From positions 248,001 to 312,000 of the forward strand of contig NZ_LAXJ01000003.1 in assembly GCF_001441615.1 (NCBI RefSeq): DNA of 64,000 bases, given 5' to 3'. The position numbers and the translations under genes were made by a program. The notes under the pieces are model-generated. The model made no database searches. It worked only from the letters and a program-made list of their open reading frames with translations, and was not told the DNA's origin. Each line of letters begins with the position of its first letter. The stretch's first letter is position 1. Below, piece after piece: positions 1 to 7,035 of the stretch. The stretch comes from Roseovarius atlanticus (lineage in GTDB: Bacteria > Pseudomonadota > Alphaproteobacteria > Rhodobacterales > Rhodobacteraceae).

Positions 1-1631
1 GTGTCGTTGCCCGCGTCGCCATAAATCTGGTCGGCGCCGTCGCCGCCATCGAGGTGGTCCTGATCGTTACCGCCGCTCAGGAAGTCGGCGAGGTCGCCGC
101 CGTCCAGTTCGTCGTCGCCATCGCCGCCTTCGATCGTGTCGAACCCGGTGCCGCCATGGATCGTGTCGTTTCCTTCCCCGCCATTCACGCTGTCCTGCCC
201 TGCGTTGGCAATGATGGAATTGGCCGCTGCGTTGCCGGTGATCGTGTCGTTGCCGGCACCTGTCATGAGGTTCTCGATGACCGTTCCGACCGCGATACCG
301 ATCTGACCGATCCGGTTGCCGATATCCGAGAACTCTCCGCCCTGCAGGTTGAAGTTGGCCGCCCTTCCGTTGCCCAGAAAGCTGAGGTCCAGCGTGTCGG
401 TGCCGCCCTGATCATACAAGGTAAAGGCCATGGGTGTGCCGTCGGTGTTCGGACCTGCCCTGCCGGTGGCGAGCACGTTGAACAGATCGTCCAGGTAGTT
501 GCCGACATTCGAGTTCAGCCCGAAGGTGGTGTCGCCCGCGGTCACCCCGTTTGCGCCCGGGGCGCCGTACATTTGCTGGATCGCCAGAATGTCGATCATC
601 ATGGGACCCGCCGCGTAGGCAAAGCTGGCCGGTTGAGTCGGATTGTCGGTCTGGCTGAAATACGACATCACCGACAAGTGCCAGCTGTCATTCGAGAAGG
701 TGGCGTTGTTGGAATAGGTGACGGCCTGACCGTTGAAATTGTAGTCGCCCTGGTGGTTCAGGCCAAGCGCGTGGCCGAATTCATGCACGAAGGTCTGAAA
801 TGAATAGCTGTCGAGCGTCGTGCCCTGACTGTTGAACCAGCTGCTGTTGACGTTCAGTTCCACGCCATCGGTGTTGTCGCCCATGTTGGTGCTTGTCGAC
901 CCCGAGTTCGGGAAGAACGCGAACGCGCCAGGATCCTCGTCATCGACGGTGATCATCTCGTTGCCTTGCGTGCCATCGCTCTGGATCACGAAATTGACGT
1001 CAGCCACCATTTCCCAGGCGTCCATCGCCCATCGCGCCATCTGCTGACCCACCACCGTCAGGCCAGAGATGTCGACGGTGATCGCGGCGGCCTGCGCAGC
1101 CGAGAACGTGATGGGATAGAGGCCCTCGCCGACGATCAGGTAATCGGCGAGCTGGTCGTATGTTGCAACTGACGGCGGCGGTGGCGGTGTTGTTTCCTGG
1201 ACGCTGACCCGATAGCTGCCGGTCTCGGTGCTATAGGCGTCAGCCTCGATATAGTAGGTCCCGGTATAGCCTGCTGTGAACACCAGTTCCGAGTTTAGAT
1301 TGCTTGGGAAGCTGATATCGTCATTGAACGTGACAGGGTTCCCCGCGTTGTCGTAAATGGCAAGAAACGGATCGCTGAGAGTGATGCCGGTAAGCGAGAT
1401 CTGATAGGCATCGCCCTGTGTCAGGTCGATCGCGATCCAGTCCTGATCCGTACCCGAGGCGATTGAGCCGTTGAACGTGTCGCCGATCGACATGGTGTAG
1501 CTCGTAAATGTGCCTTCCGCGGCATCGAAGCTTTCCGAGATCAACGCGGCGAGGGGTCCCTCCGCGGGCTGCACGCCCGGGTCGTGGCGCATCGGATCAA
1601 ATGTCTGGGTCAGCCTGCAGATTGTACACAT
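1..1631 (-). CDS. M10 serralysin-type metalloprotease with RTX repeats (partial, C-terminus off the left edge)
   Basis: Secreted zinc endopeptidase. 543 codons lie in the window. The start at 1631 gives an N-terminus MCTICRLTQTFDP, a style I recall from Rhodobacteraceae M10 proteases; a second ATG lies at 1592. Residues about 25-125 resemble a pre-peptidase C-terminal (PPC) beta domain (GTDQDWIAIDL). A proline stretch follows, then the catalytic domain with HEFGHALGLNH (H283, H287 and H293 as zinc ligands, E284 as catalytic base) and a Met-turn SVMSY. From about position 290 down to 1 the frame becomes glycine/aspartate nonapeptides (GGxGxDxxx), the Ca-binding RTX repeats that direct type I secretion. 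There is no Sec signal, as expected for such a substrate. It is divergent from sitABCD. The ABC/HlyD pair at 41.6-44.6 kb could export it (inference). Confidence 0.93.
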   Translation of the reverse strand, partial: MCTICRLTQTFDPMRHDPGVQPAEGPLAALISESFDAAEGTFTSYTMSIGDTFNGSIASGTDQDWIAIDLTQGDAYQISLTGITLSDPFLAIYDNAGNPVTFNDDISFPSNLNSELVFTAGYTGTYYIEADAYSTETGSYRVSVQETTPPPPPSVATYDQLADYLIVGEGLYPITFSAAQAAAITVDISGLTVVGQQMARWAMDAWEMVADVNFVIQSDGTQGNEMITVDDEDPGAFAFFPNSGSTSTNMGDNTDGVELNVNSSWFNSQGTTLDSYSFQTFVHEFGHALGLNHQGDYNFNGQAVTYSNNATFSNDSWHLSVMSYFSQTDNPTQPASFAYAAGPMMIDILAIQQMYGAPGANGVTAGDTTFGLNSNVGNYLDDLFNVLATGRAGPNTDGTPMAFTLYDQGGTDTLDLSFLGNGRAANFNLQGGEFSDIGNRIGQIGIAVGTVIENLMTGAGNDTITGNAAANSIIANAGQDSVNGGEGNDTIHGGTGFDTIEGGDGDDELDGGDLADFLSGGNDQDHLDGGDGADQIYGDAGND

Positions 1632-1879
1632 GTGGTCTTTGCTCGTTACTCTTTAAGTCCTCGACGCGGCTTTTCCGGCTTTTGCAACCTTCCGCGAAGG
1701 TTTGGAAGCTCGAACCTTTGCGGCTCTGCAGTGTTGCAAGGTTTCGCCGCTGTCGGTCTGGCGTCGCGGGGAATTTGACGATCCAGTTGGGCGTTTTTAG
1801 GGCAAAGATGCGGTGGTCTTGACTTATTGAGAATGACTTGCATATTCAATCTTACGCGCGGCAGGAAAGGTTATCCGAA
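1632..1879. promoter_or_regulatory. Divergent intergenic region, RTX protease / sitA
   Basis: This 248-base gap between two divergent genes must hold both promoters. The part next to sitA is AT-richer and contains TTGACT (1819-1824), followed 18 bases later by TATTCA (1843-1848), a plausible -35/-10 pair. The Fur-type box listed separately overlaps this -10. No credible gene is seen. Confidence 0.5.
1829..1847. promoter_or_regulatory. Fur/Mur-like operator upstream of sitABCD
   Basis: GAGAATGACTTGCATATTC matches the classical 19-bp Fur box at 12 of 19 positions and has GA-AAT / AT-TTC half-site symmetry. It overlaps the candidate -10 of the sitA promoter. In Rhodobacteraceae the Fur homologue Mur represses sitABCD in response to Mn. 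The assignment to Mur rather than Fur or Zur is inferred from the downstream genes. Confidence 0.55.
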
Positions 1880-2845
1880 ATGCATCTCTCACGACGTCAG
1901 ATCGTTTTAGGCGCATTGGTGGCGGGCACGTTCGCGGGCACACCGTTGCGCGCGCAATCGGGGCGTCTGTCAGTGGTCGCCACAACCGGCATGATCGGCG
2001 ATGCGGCGCTGCGCGTCGGCGGCGACCATGTCGAGGTCAGGTCGCTGATGGGGGCCGGGGTGGACCCTCATTCCTATCGCCAGACCCGCACCGACATTCA
2101 GGCGGCGCTGCGCGCCGATATCGTGCTTTGGCATGGTCTGTACCTCGAGGCGCAAATGGAGGAATTCCTGCTTAAGCTGGGACAGCGCGGAACGGCCGTG
2201 CCGGTGGGCGAAAACGTCCCACGACAAGAGCGCATCGCCCATGAGGATTACGTGGACAAGTTCGATCCGCATGTCTGGATGGTGCCACAGCTGTGGGCGT
2301 ATGTCGTGAACGGCGTGCGAGACGCGCTGAGCGCGGCCGCCCCGGAACGCGCGCAGGATTTCGCAGCCAATGCTGCCGCGTATCAGGCGGAGCTGACCAG
2401 GCTTGGAGAATACGCCAAGACCACTTTGGCCACCGTACCGCCATCTGCCCGCGTTTTGCTGAGTGCTCATGACGCGTTCGGTTATTTCGGAGCGGCTTTT
2501 GACTTCGACGTGATAGGTATCCAAGGCATATCGACCGAATCCGAGGCGGGCCTGAGCCGCATACGCACCCTTGTGGACATGCTGGTGGAACGTGACGTTC
2601 AGGCCGTCTTTGTCGAAACCTCGGTCAGTGATCGCAACGTGCGGGCTCTTGTCGAGGGCGCGGCGGCACGGGGGCACGCGGTGCGGATTGGCGGCGAACT
2701 TTTCTCGGACGCGATGGGCGAACCGGGCAGCTACGAAGGGACGTATATCGGGATGATCGACCATAATGTCACGACCATCGCGGACGCCTTGGGCGGGCGC
2801 GCTCCGGAGCGTGGAATGCAGGGTCGTCTGGCGGCGGCAAGCTGA
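1880..2845 (+). CDS. sitA: Periplasmic Mn/Fe-binding protein of ABC importer (SitA/TroA family)
   Basis: Solute-binding protein of a metal ABC transporter, about 320 aa, periplasmic. The start at 1880 is preferred over an upstream ATG at 1838 because AGGAAAGG lies about 10 bases before it and the product then opens with a compact signal sequence (RRQIVLGALVAGTFAG, possibly Tat-like). Metal ligands are recognisable: His in GVDPHSY, His in FDPHVWM, Glu in GISTESEAG and Asp in ELFSDAMG. The Glu/Asp pair in the second half is the Mn/Fe type rather than the zinc (ZnuA) type, and the long acidic-His loop of ZnuA is absent. First gene of a four-gene operon. Confidence 0.9.
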   Translation: MHLSRRQIVLGALVAGTFAGTPLRAQSGRLSVVATTGMIGDAALRVGGDHVEVRSLMGAGVDPHSYRQTRTDIQAALRADIVLWHGLYLEAQMEEFLLKLGQRGTAVPVGENVPRQERIAHEDYVDKFDPHVWMVPQLWAYVVNGVRDALSAAAPERAQDFAANAAAYQAELTRLGEYAKTTLATVPPSARVLLSAHDAFGYFGAAFDFDVIGIQGISTESEAGLSRIRTLVDMLVERDVQAVFVETSVSDRNVRALVEGAAARGHAVRIGGELFSDAMGEPGSYEGTYIGMIDHNVTTIADALGGRAPERGMQGRLAAAS

Positions 2846-2849
2846 GAGA

Positions 2850-3644
2850 ATGAGCATGAAATTGGTCACACCGGAAACGCCTCAGACCGACCGTGAGGCG
2901 CTGGCGGCAAGCCCGCTCGCCATTCGTGGGCTGACCGTGTCCTATGCAGAGAAGCCCGCTGTCTTTTCCGTAGACGCGACCTTTCAGCCCGGAAAGATGA
3001 CGGCCATCGTCGGCCCCAACGGTGCCGGCAAATCGACGATGCTGAAAGCGGCGCTTGGTATCGTGACACCCTTGTCCGGCCGGGTCACGGCCTGGGGCAA
3101 TCCCCTGGACACCATGCGTGCCCGTATCGCCTATGTGCCACAGCGGGCCAGCGTAGATTGGGATTTCCCGACGCGTGTTCTCGATGTGGTGCTTATGGGT
3201 CAATACCGGCAGCTTGGCCTTCTGGGGCGCGTCAAGACAAGGCATATACAGACCGCCATAAATTGCCTGGAGCGCGTAGGTATGGACGGATTTGCCGATC
3301 GGCAGATCGGCCAGCTTTCGGGCGGTCAGCAGCAGCGCGTGTTTCTTGCGAGGGCGTTGGCGCAAGATGCCGACCTGTATCTGCTGGACGAACCCTTCGC
3401 CGGTGTCGACGCAGCAACGGAAACGGCGATTATCTCGGTCCTCAAATCCCTGCGCGAGCAAGGCAGGACTGTCGTGGCGGTGCATCATGATTTGTCGACC
3501 GTTGCCGATTACTTTGATTGGGTCTTTGTCATCAACACCAGCAAAGTGGCGGAAGGCCCGGTGGCAGAGGCGTTCACCCAGGCCAACCTGCAAGAGGCCT
3601 ATGGCGGGCGGCTGGCCACGGCGCAGATCGGGGTCACGGGGTAA
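2850..3644 (+). CDS. sitB: Metal ABC transporter ATPase (SitB)
   Basis: Cytoplasmic ATP-binding subunit of the Mn/Fe importer, about 264 aa. It shows Walker A GPNGAGKST, Q-loop YVPQRASVDW, signature LSGGQQQR, Walker B LYLLDEPFAG and the H-loop histidine in VAVHHD. The start lies just after the sitA stop. ATG 2850 is used, but ATG 2856 has the better spaced GAGAG and may be the true start. Its stop is seven bases before sitC, so translational coupling is likely. Confidence 0.92.
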   Translation: MSMKLVTPETPQTDREALAASPLAIRGLTVSYAEKPAVFSVDATFQPGKMTAIVGPNGAGKSTMLKAALGIVTPLSGRVTAWGNPLDTMRARIAYVPQRASVDWDFPTRVLDVVLMGQYRQLGLLGRVKTRHIQTAINCLERVGMDGFADRQIGQLSGGQQQRVFLARALAQDADLYLLDEPFAGVDAATETAIISVLKSLREQGRTVVAVHHDLSTVADYFDWVFVINTSKVAEGPVAEAFTQANLQEAYGGRLATAQIGVTG

Positions 3645-3651
3645 AGACGCC

Positions 3652-4851
3652 ATGATTTGGGACGCGCTGACTTTGCAACTGGGCTACAACGCCACGCTGG
3701 TCACGGTCGGGGCGGCCCTTTTGGGCATGGCGGCCGGCGCCACGGGAAGTTTTCTGTTCCTGGGCAAGCGGGCGCTGGTCAGCGACGCGATCAGCCACGC
3801 CACGTTGCCGGGGGTCGCCCTGGCCTTTGTCGCCATGGTCGCGCTTGGCGGTGACGGGCGGGCCTTGCCCGGGTTGCTTGCGGGCTCGGCCCTGTCGGCG
3901 GCTGCGGGCCTTTTATGTGTCAGCGCCCTGACCAACCGCACACGCTTGTCCGAGGATGCGGCCATCGGTGCAGTGCTGTCGGTGTTTTTCGGTTTCGGGA
4001 TCGTCCTGCTGACGGTGATCCAGTCGATGAGTTCCGGGCGGCAGGCCGGATTGGAGAGTTTCCTGTTGGGCTCGACCGCGGGAATGTTGTGGCAGGATGC
4101 CATGGTGATCGCCATAGGCGGCGCGGTCGTTCTGGCGTTGGTTGCGCTGCTGCGGCGGCCGATGACGATGGTCGCCTTCGATCGGGAGTTCGCCGCCGGC
4201 GCGGGGATGAACGTGCCCCGCATAGAACTGGCGATGATGGGCCTGGCGCTGGCGATCACCGTGGTCGGTCTGAAGATCGTGGGTTTGATCCTGATCGTGG
4301 CGTTGCTGATCATACCGGCGGTGGCGGCGCGGTTCTGGACCGACCGGGTGGGTCACGTGGTGATCCTGGCCGGGCTGGTCGGCGGCGTGGCGGGATATTG
4401 CGGGACGGCCCTGTCGGCTACGGCGCCGGCGCTGCCGACGGGGCCGATCATCGTTCTGGTGTCGTTCGCCCTGTTCGCGCTGTCGCTTGTCGCGGCGCCG
4501 AACCGCGGCGTTCTGGCGGCCGTGCTGCGCCACCGTAGGTTTCAGGCAAGGGTTCACGTGCGGCAGGGATTGCTGGCACTGGCGCAGGGCCAACCGATCT
4601 ACGAAGGGCTGACATTGCGGCTTATGCGTCGCAGGGGCCTGATCCGGCCGGATGGTGTGGCGACCGACCAGGGCCAAGCGCAAGCGGCGGCGGCGCTGCG
4701 TGACGAGCGGCGCTGGCAGGCTTTGCGCTCGGACCCGGCGCACGAAGAGGCCGCGGCAAGCTATGACGGTCTGACGCCGCTGGATGACATTCTGACGCCC
4801 GACCAGCTGACGGCGCTTGACGAGGGGTTGCGCCCGAAGGAGGTGCCGTGA
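3652..4851 (+). CDS. sitC: Metal ABC transporter permease (SitC) with C-terminal DtxR-like winged-helix extension
   Basis: Inner-membrane permease of the ABC-3 (ZnuB/TroC/SitC) family. Residues 1-285 contain about eight hydrophobic segments and the SDAISHATLPGVALAF motif that contacts the ATPase. Unlike sitD, it continues about 115 residues past the last membrane segment. That tail (about 290-399) reads like a DtxR/MntR repressor: LMRRRGLIRPDGVATDQG as wing, then RDERRWQAL and a D-x4-LTPDQL-x4-EGL dimerisation-like stretch. The usual metal-binding His/Cys set is largely missing, so the tail may be a vestigial or regulatory cytosolic domain. The stop overlaps the sitD ATG. Confidence 0.9.
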   Translation: MIWDALTLQLGYNATLVTVGAALLGMAAGATGSFLFLGKRALVSDAISHATLPGVALAFVAMVALGGDGRALPGLLAGSALSAAAGLLCVSALTNRTRLSEDAAIGAVLSVFFGFGIVLLTVIQSMSSGRQAGLESFLLGSTAGMLWQDAMVIAIGGAVVLALVALLRRPMTMVAFDREFAAGAGMNVPRIELAMMGLALAITVVGLKIVGLILIVALLIIPAVAARFWTDRVGHVVILAGLVGGVAGYCGTALSATAPALPTGPIIVLVSFALFALSLVAAPNRGVLAAVLRHRRFQARVHVRQGLLALAQGQPIYEGLTLRLMRRRGLIRPDGVATDQGQAQAAAALRDERRWQALRSDPAHEEAAASYDGLTPLDDILTPDQLTALDEGLRPKEVP

Positions 4852-5780
4852 TGGGCGAAGAGTTCGTCGTTCTGTCCCTGGCGCCGATTGTCATCGGGAT
4901 CTGCGCCGCCGTGGCCTGTGCGATCCCCGGAAACTTTTTGTTGCTGCGGCGGCAGGCCCTGATCGGGGACGCGATCAGCCACGTCGTCCTGCCCGGGATC
5001 GTGGTGGCCTTCCTGCTGACCGGCGTAGTTTCGGCATGGCCGATGATGCTGGGCGCGGGGGCCGCGGCGCTTGTCGCTGTCGGCTTGATCGAAGCTATCC
5101 GTCGCCTGGGCAAGATCGAACCGGGCGCGGCCATGGGGGTGGTGTTCACGGCGATGTTCGCGGGCGGTGTTCTGCTGCTGGAGCAGTCCGACACGTCCTC
5201 GGTACATCTGGACGTCGAACATGCGCTTTACGGCAACCTTGAGAGCCTGATCTGGCTGGATGCGGTGGGCTGGTCGTCCCTGTGGGACATCGAGGCCCTG
5301 CGCGGCCTGCCGCCGGAACTGCCGCGCATGGCACTGACCCTGGCATTCGTCTCCGTGTTGACATGGGTGTGCTGGCGGCCTTTGAAGCTGTCGACCTTCG
5401 ACGAGGGGTTTGCCCGCACCATGGGCTTGCCGGTCGGTGCAATCGGGTTGGCGCTGGTGGTCGTGGCGGCCATCGCGGCGGTGGCGGCGTTCGACGCGGT
5501 CGGCTCGATCATCGTGATCGCGATGTTCATCTGCCCGCCCGCCGCGGCCCGGATGATGACCAACGGGCTGGAGGCGCAGGTGGCATGGTCGGTCCTCTTC
5601 GCAGTGATTTCGGCGGTTTTGGGGTACGTGCTGGCGGGGTATGGACCTTTGTGGCTGGGCTTCGACGATGCGGTCAGTGCCGCGGGCATGATTGCCACGG
5701 TGTCCGGTGTGATCCTTGCATTGGCCGCCATGTTCGGACCTTGCCGACATCGCAGCGGCGCAAGGGCGGAGCCGTCCTAG
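4851..5780 (+). CDS. sitD: Metal ABC transporter permease (SitD)
   Basis: Second membrane subunit of the importer, 309 aa and about eight or nine membrane segments, of the same family as sitC. It contains the coupling motif GDAISHVVLPGIVVAF near the N-terminus. ATG 4851 is preferred over GTG 4848 because the strong AAGGAGGT (4837-4844) sits six bases from it. The ATG overlaps the sitC stop. The TAG stop at 5778-5780 is inside a CTAG shared tail-to-tail with the convergent gene, so the two reading frames overlap by four bases with no room for a classical terminator. Confidence 0.9.
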   Translation: MGEEFVVLSLAPIVIGICAAVACAIPGNFLLLRRQALIGDAISHVVLPGIVVAFLLTGVVSAWPMMLGAGAAALVAVGLIEAIRRLGKIEPGAAMGVVFTAMFAGGVLLLEQSDTSSVHLDVEHALYGNLESLIWLDAVGWSSLWDIEALRGLPPELPRMALTLAFVSVLTWVCWRPLKLSTFDEGFARTMGLPVGAIGLALVVVAAIAAVAAFDAVGSIIVIAMFICPPAAARMMTNGLEAQVAWSVLFAVISAVLGYVLAGYGPLWLGFDDAVSAAGMIATVSGVILALAAMFGPCRHRSGARAEPS

Positions 5781-6499
5781 CTTTCGGCAAGGCCCAGTGC
5801 CCCGCCAAGCGCGGCAAGTCCGGGTCCGACAAGGTCGTCCGGGGCGAGCGCGGTCGCAGGCGCGCCCTGAGCCGCGAGCGCAGCCATGTGCGGCGCCGGT
5901 GTGGCGCTGATAACCAGCACTTCCTGCCCCAGCCAGTAGGGCCGGGTCGCCGCCAGTTCCGCACCCAGAAGGTGCCCCGTGAGCGCGGCGCGGTCGCCCT
6001 TGATTTCTGCTTGCCGAAGATGCGCCGCCAGACGTTCGGGGCGGCTGAGCGTGTCGGCCAGGGCGTCCGTATCTGCCGAAGCGGCGCCGCCAAGCGCGTT
6101 GATCAGGCGGGGCGTCAGAACAGTCTGGGCGCTAACCGCCTCGTCCGCGCTGATGTGAATCCAGTGGGTCACGTCGCCTTGGGTGGCGCAGATCACGCCG
6201 TCCCAGTGTGGCCGGGAGGCAAGTGCACCGGCGATCCAGAGGCGTACCGATGCGGCGATGATATCGGGTGGCGAGGTCTGTTCCAACGCTGGCAGGCCAC
6301 TTGTACCTTGTGGCAAGACGGCGGCGGGCAGGCGATCGGGCGGACCGTCGCCCAGCCGCACCACGCGCGGTGCATCACCGAGATCGGCGCGAACCGCCTC
6401 TTCGGTTTGGGCACTGACCCGCCGTTCAAGGCGTGCCCCGTCGAGCAGATATCCAGCCGTGCCTGAACTTTCCGGGATCAGCGCGATCCAGCGGGTCAT
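5777..6499 (-). CDS. 2-dehydro-3-deoxygalactonokinase (DgoK)-like protein, shortened and with altered motif
   Basis: 240 aa against about 290-300 for DgoK, which phosphorylates 2-keto-3-deoxygalactonate. The similarity I recognise: MTRWIA at the N-terminus, the central PQGTSGLPALEQTSPPDII, then DGVICATQGDVTHWIHISADE where DgoK has a PGTHTKWV-type motif, and GHLLGAELAATRPYWLGQEV near the C-terminus. The N-terminal part after residue 6 is compressed: the usual DWGTS phosphate loop reads IPESS, and the GTHTK motif is changed. Catalysis as a sugar kinase is therefore doubtful. It starts inside the stop of the upstream TIGR01244 gene (ATGA), so the two are co-translated. Confidence 0.75.
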   Translation of the reverse strand: MTRWIALIPESSGTAGYLLDGARLERRVSAQTEEAVRADLGDAPRVVRLGDGPPDRLPAAVLPQGTSGLPALEQTSPPDIIAASVRLWIAGALASRPHWDGVICATQGDVTHWIHISADEAVSAQTVLTPRLINALGGAASADTDALADTLSRPERLAAHLRQAEIKGDRAALTGHLLGAELAATRPYWLGQEVLVISATPAPHMAALAAQGAPATALAPDDLVGPGLAALGGALGLAES

Positions 6500-6912
6500 C
6501 GTGCCTGCATCTGGCGCACCAGAGGGGCGACGTCGTAGCCCGCCTTGCCTGCACGGGCGATGATCTCGTCATCCTCGCGCCGGCCATGTTCGACCGCTGC
6601 CCAGAGCATGGTGCATCGCGTGCCGCTGCGGCAATAGGCCAGAATCGGCTTCGGCAGTTCCGTCAGCGCCTGATCGAACGCGGCGAGGGCCTCGGGCGTG
6701 ATCATGCCCGAGGTGATTGGCACGCAGCGCACTTCGAGCCCCTCGGCCCGCGCGGCAGCTTCGATTGCCTCGAACTCGGGCTGGCCAAGCTCTTCGCCAT
6801 CCGGGCGGTTGCAGAGGATCGAGTGAAACCCCGCGCCGGCGATTTCCCTGATATGGGCGGCGTCGATCTGTGGCGAGACGGCGAATTCCTTGGTCAGGGG
6901 GCGAATGTCCAT
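6496..6912 (-). CDS. TIGR01244 family sulfurtransferase/phosphatase-like protein
   Basis: 138-aa cytosolic protein of the DUF442/TIGR01244 family, with a phosphatase/rhodanese fold. The active-site loop is AYCRSGTRC near residue 93, of rhodanese-like length. The start at 6912 is chosen because AGGAG lies eight bases upstream on the minus strand. The same frame stays open far upstream, but that part is antisense to the oxoprolinase. It forms a two-gene unit with the DgoK-like gene through an ATGA overlap and is divergent from the oxoprolinase gene, with 123 bases between the starts. The physiological substrate is unknown. Confidence 0.85.
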   Translation of the reverse strand: MDIRPLTKEFAVSPQIDAAHIREIAGAGFHSILCNRPDGEELGQPEFEAIEAAARAEGLEVRCVPITSGMITPEALAAFDQALTELPKPILAYCRSGTRCTMLWAAVEHGRREDDEIIARAGKAGYDVAPLVRQMQAR

Positions 6913-7035
6913 GGTCTGGCTCCTGTTCGGGTCGTGCCCATATGGGCAAAAACCGGGCGGGAATTCAATGGCGGCTTCGTTGACATTCGCGCAGCAGGCC
7001 CCAAGGCTGCAAAGCGAATTCGGGAGAGCGTGACG

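Noticed and set aside
1..300. Possible tandem DNA repeat or CRISPR-like array at the left edge
   Set aside because: The periodicity is the 27-base coding period of RTX nonapeptides (GGxGxDxxx), not a repeat/spacer array.
54..803. A 249-codon + frame at the left edge
   Set aside because: It is the complement of the RTX protease coding region, whose HExxHxxGxxH motif and repeats settle the strand.
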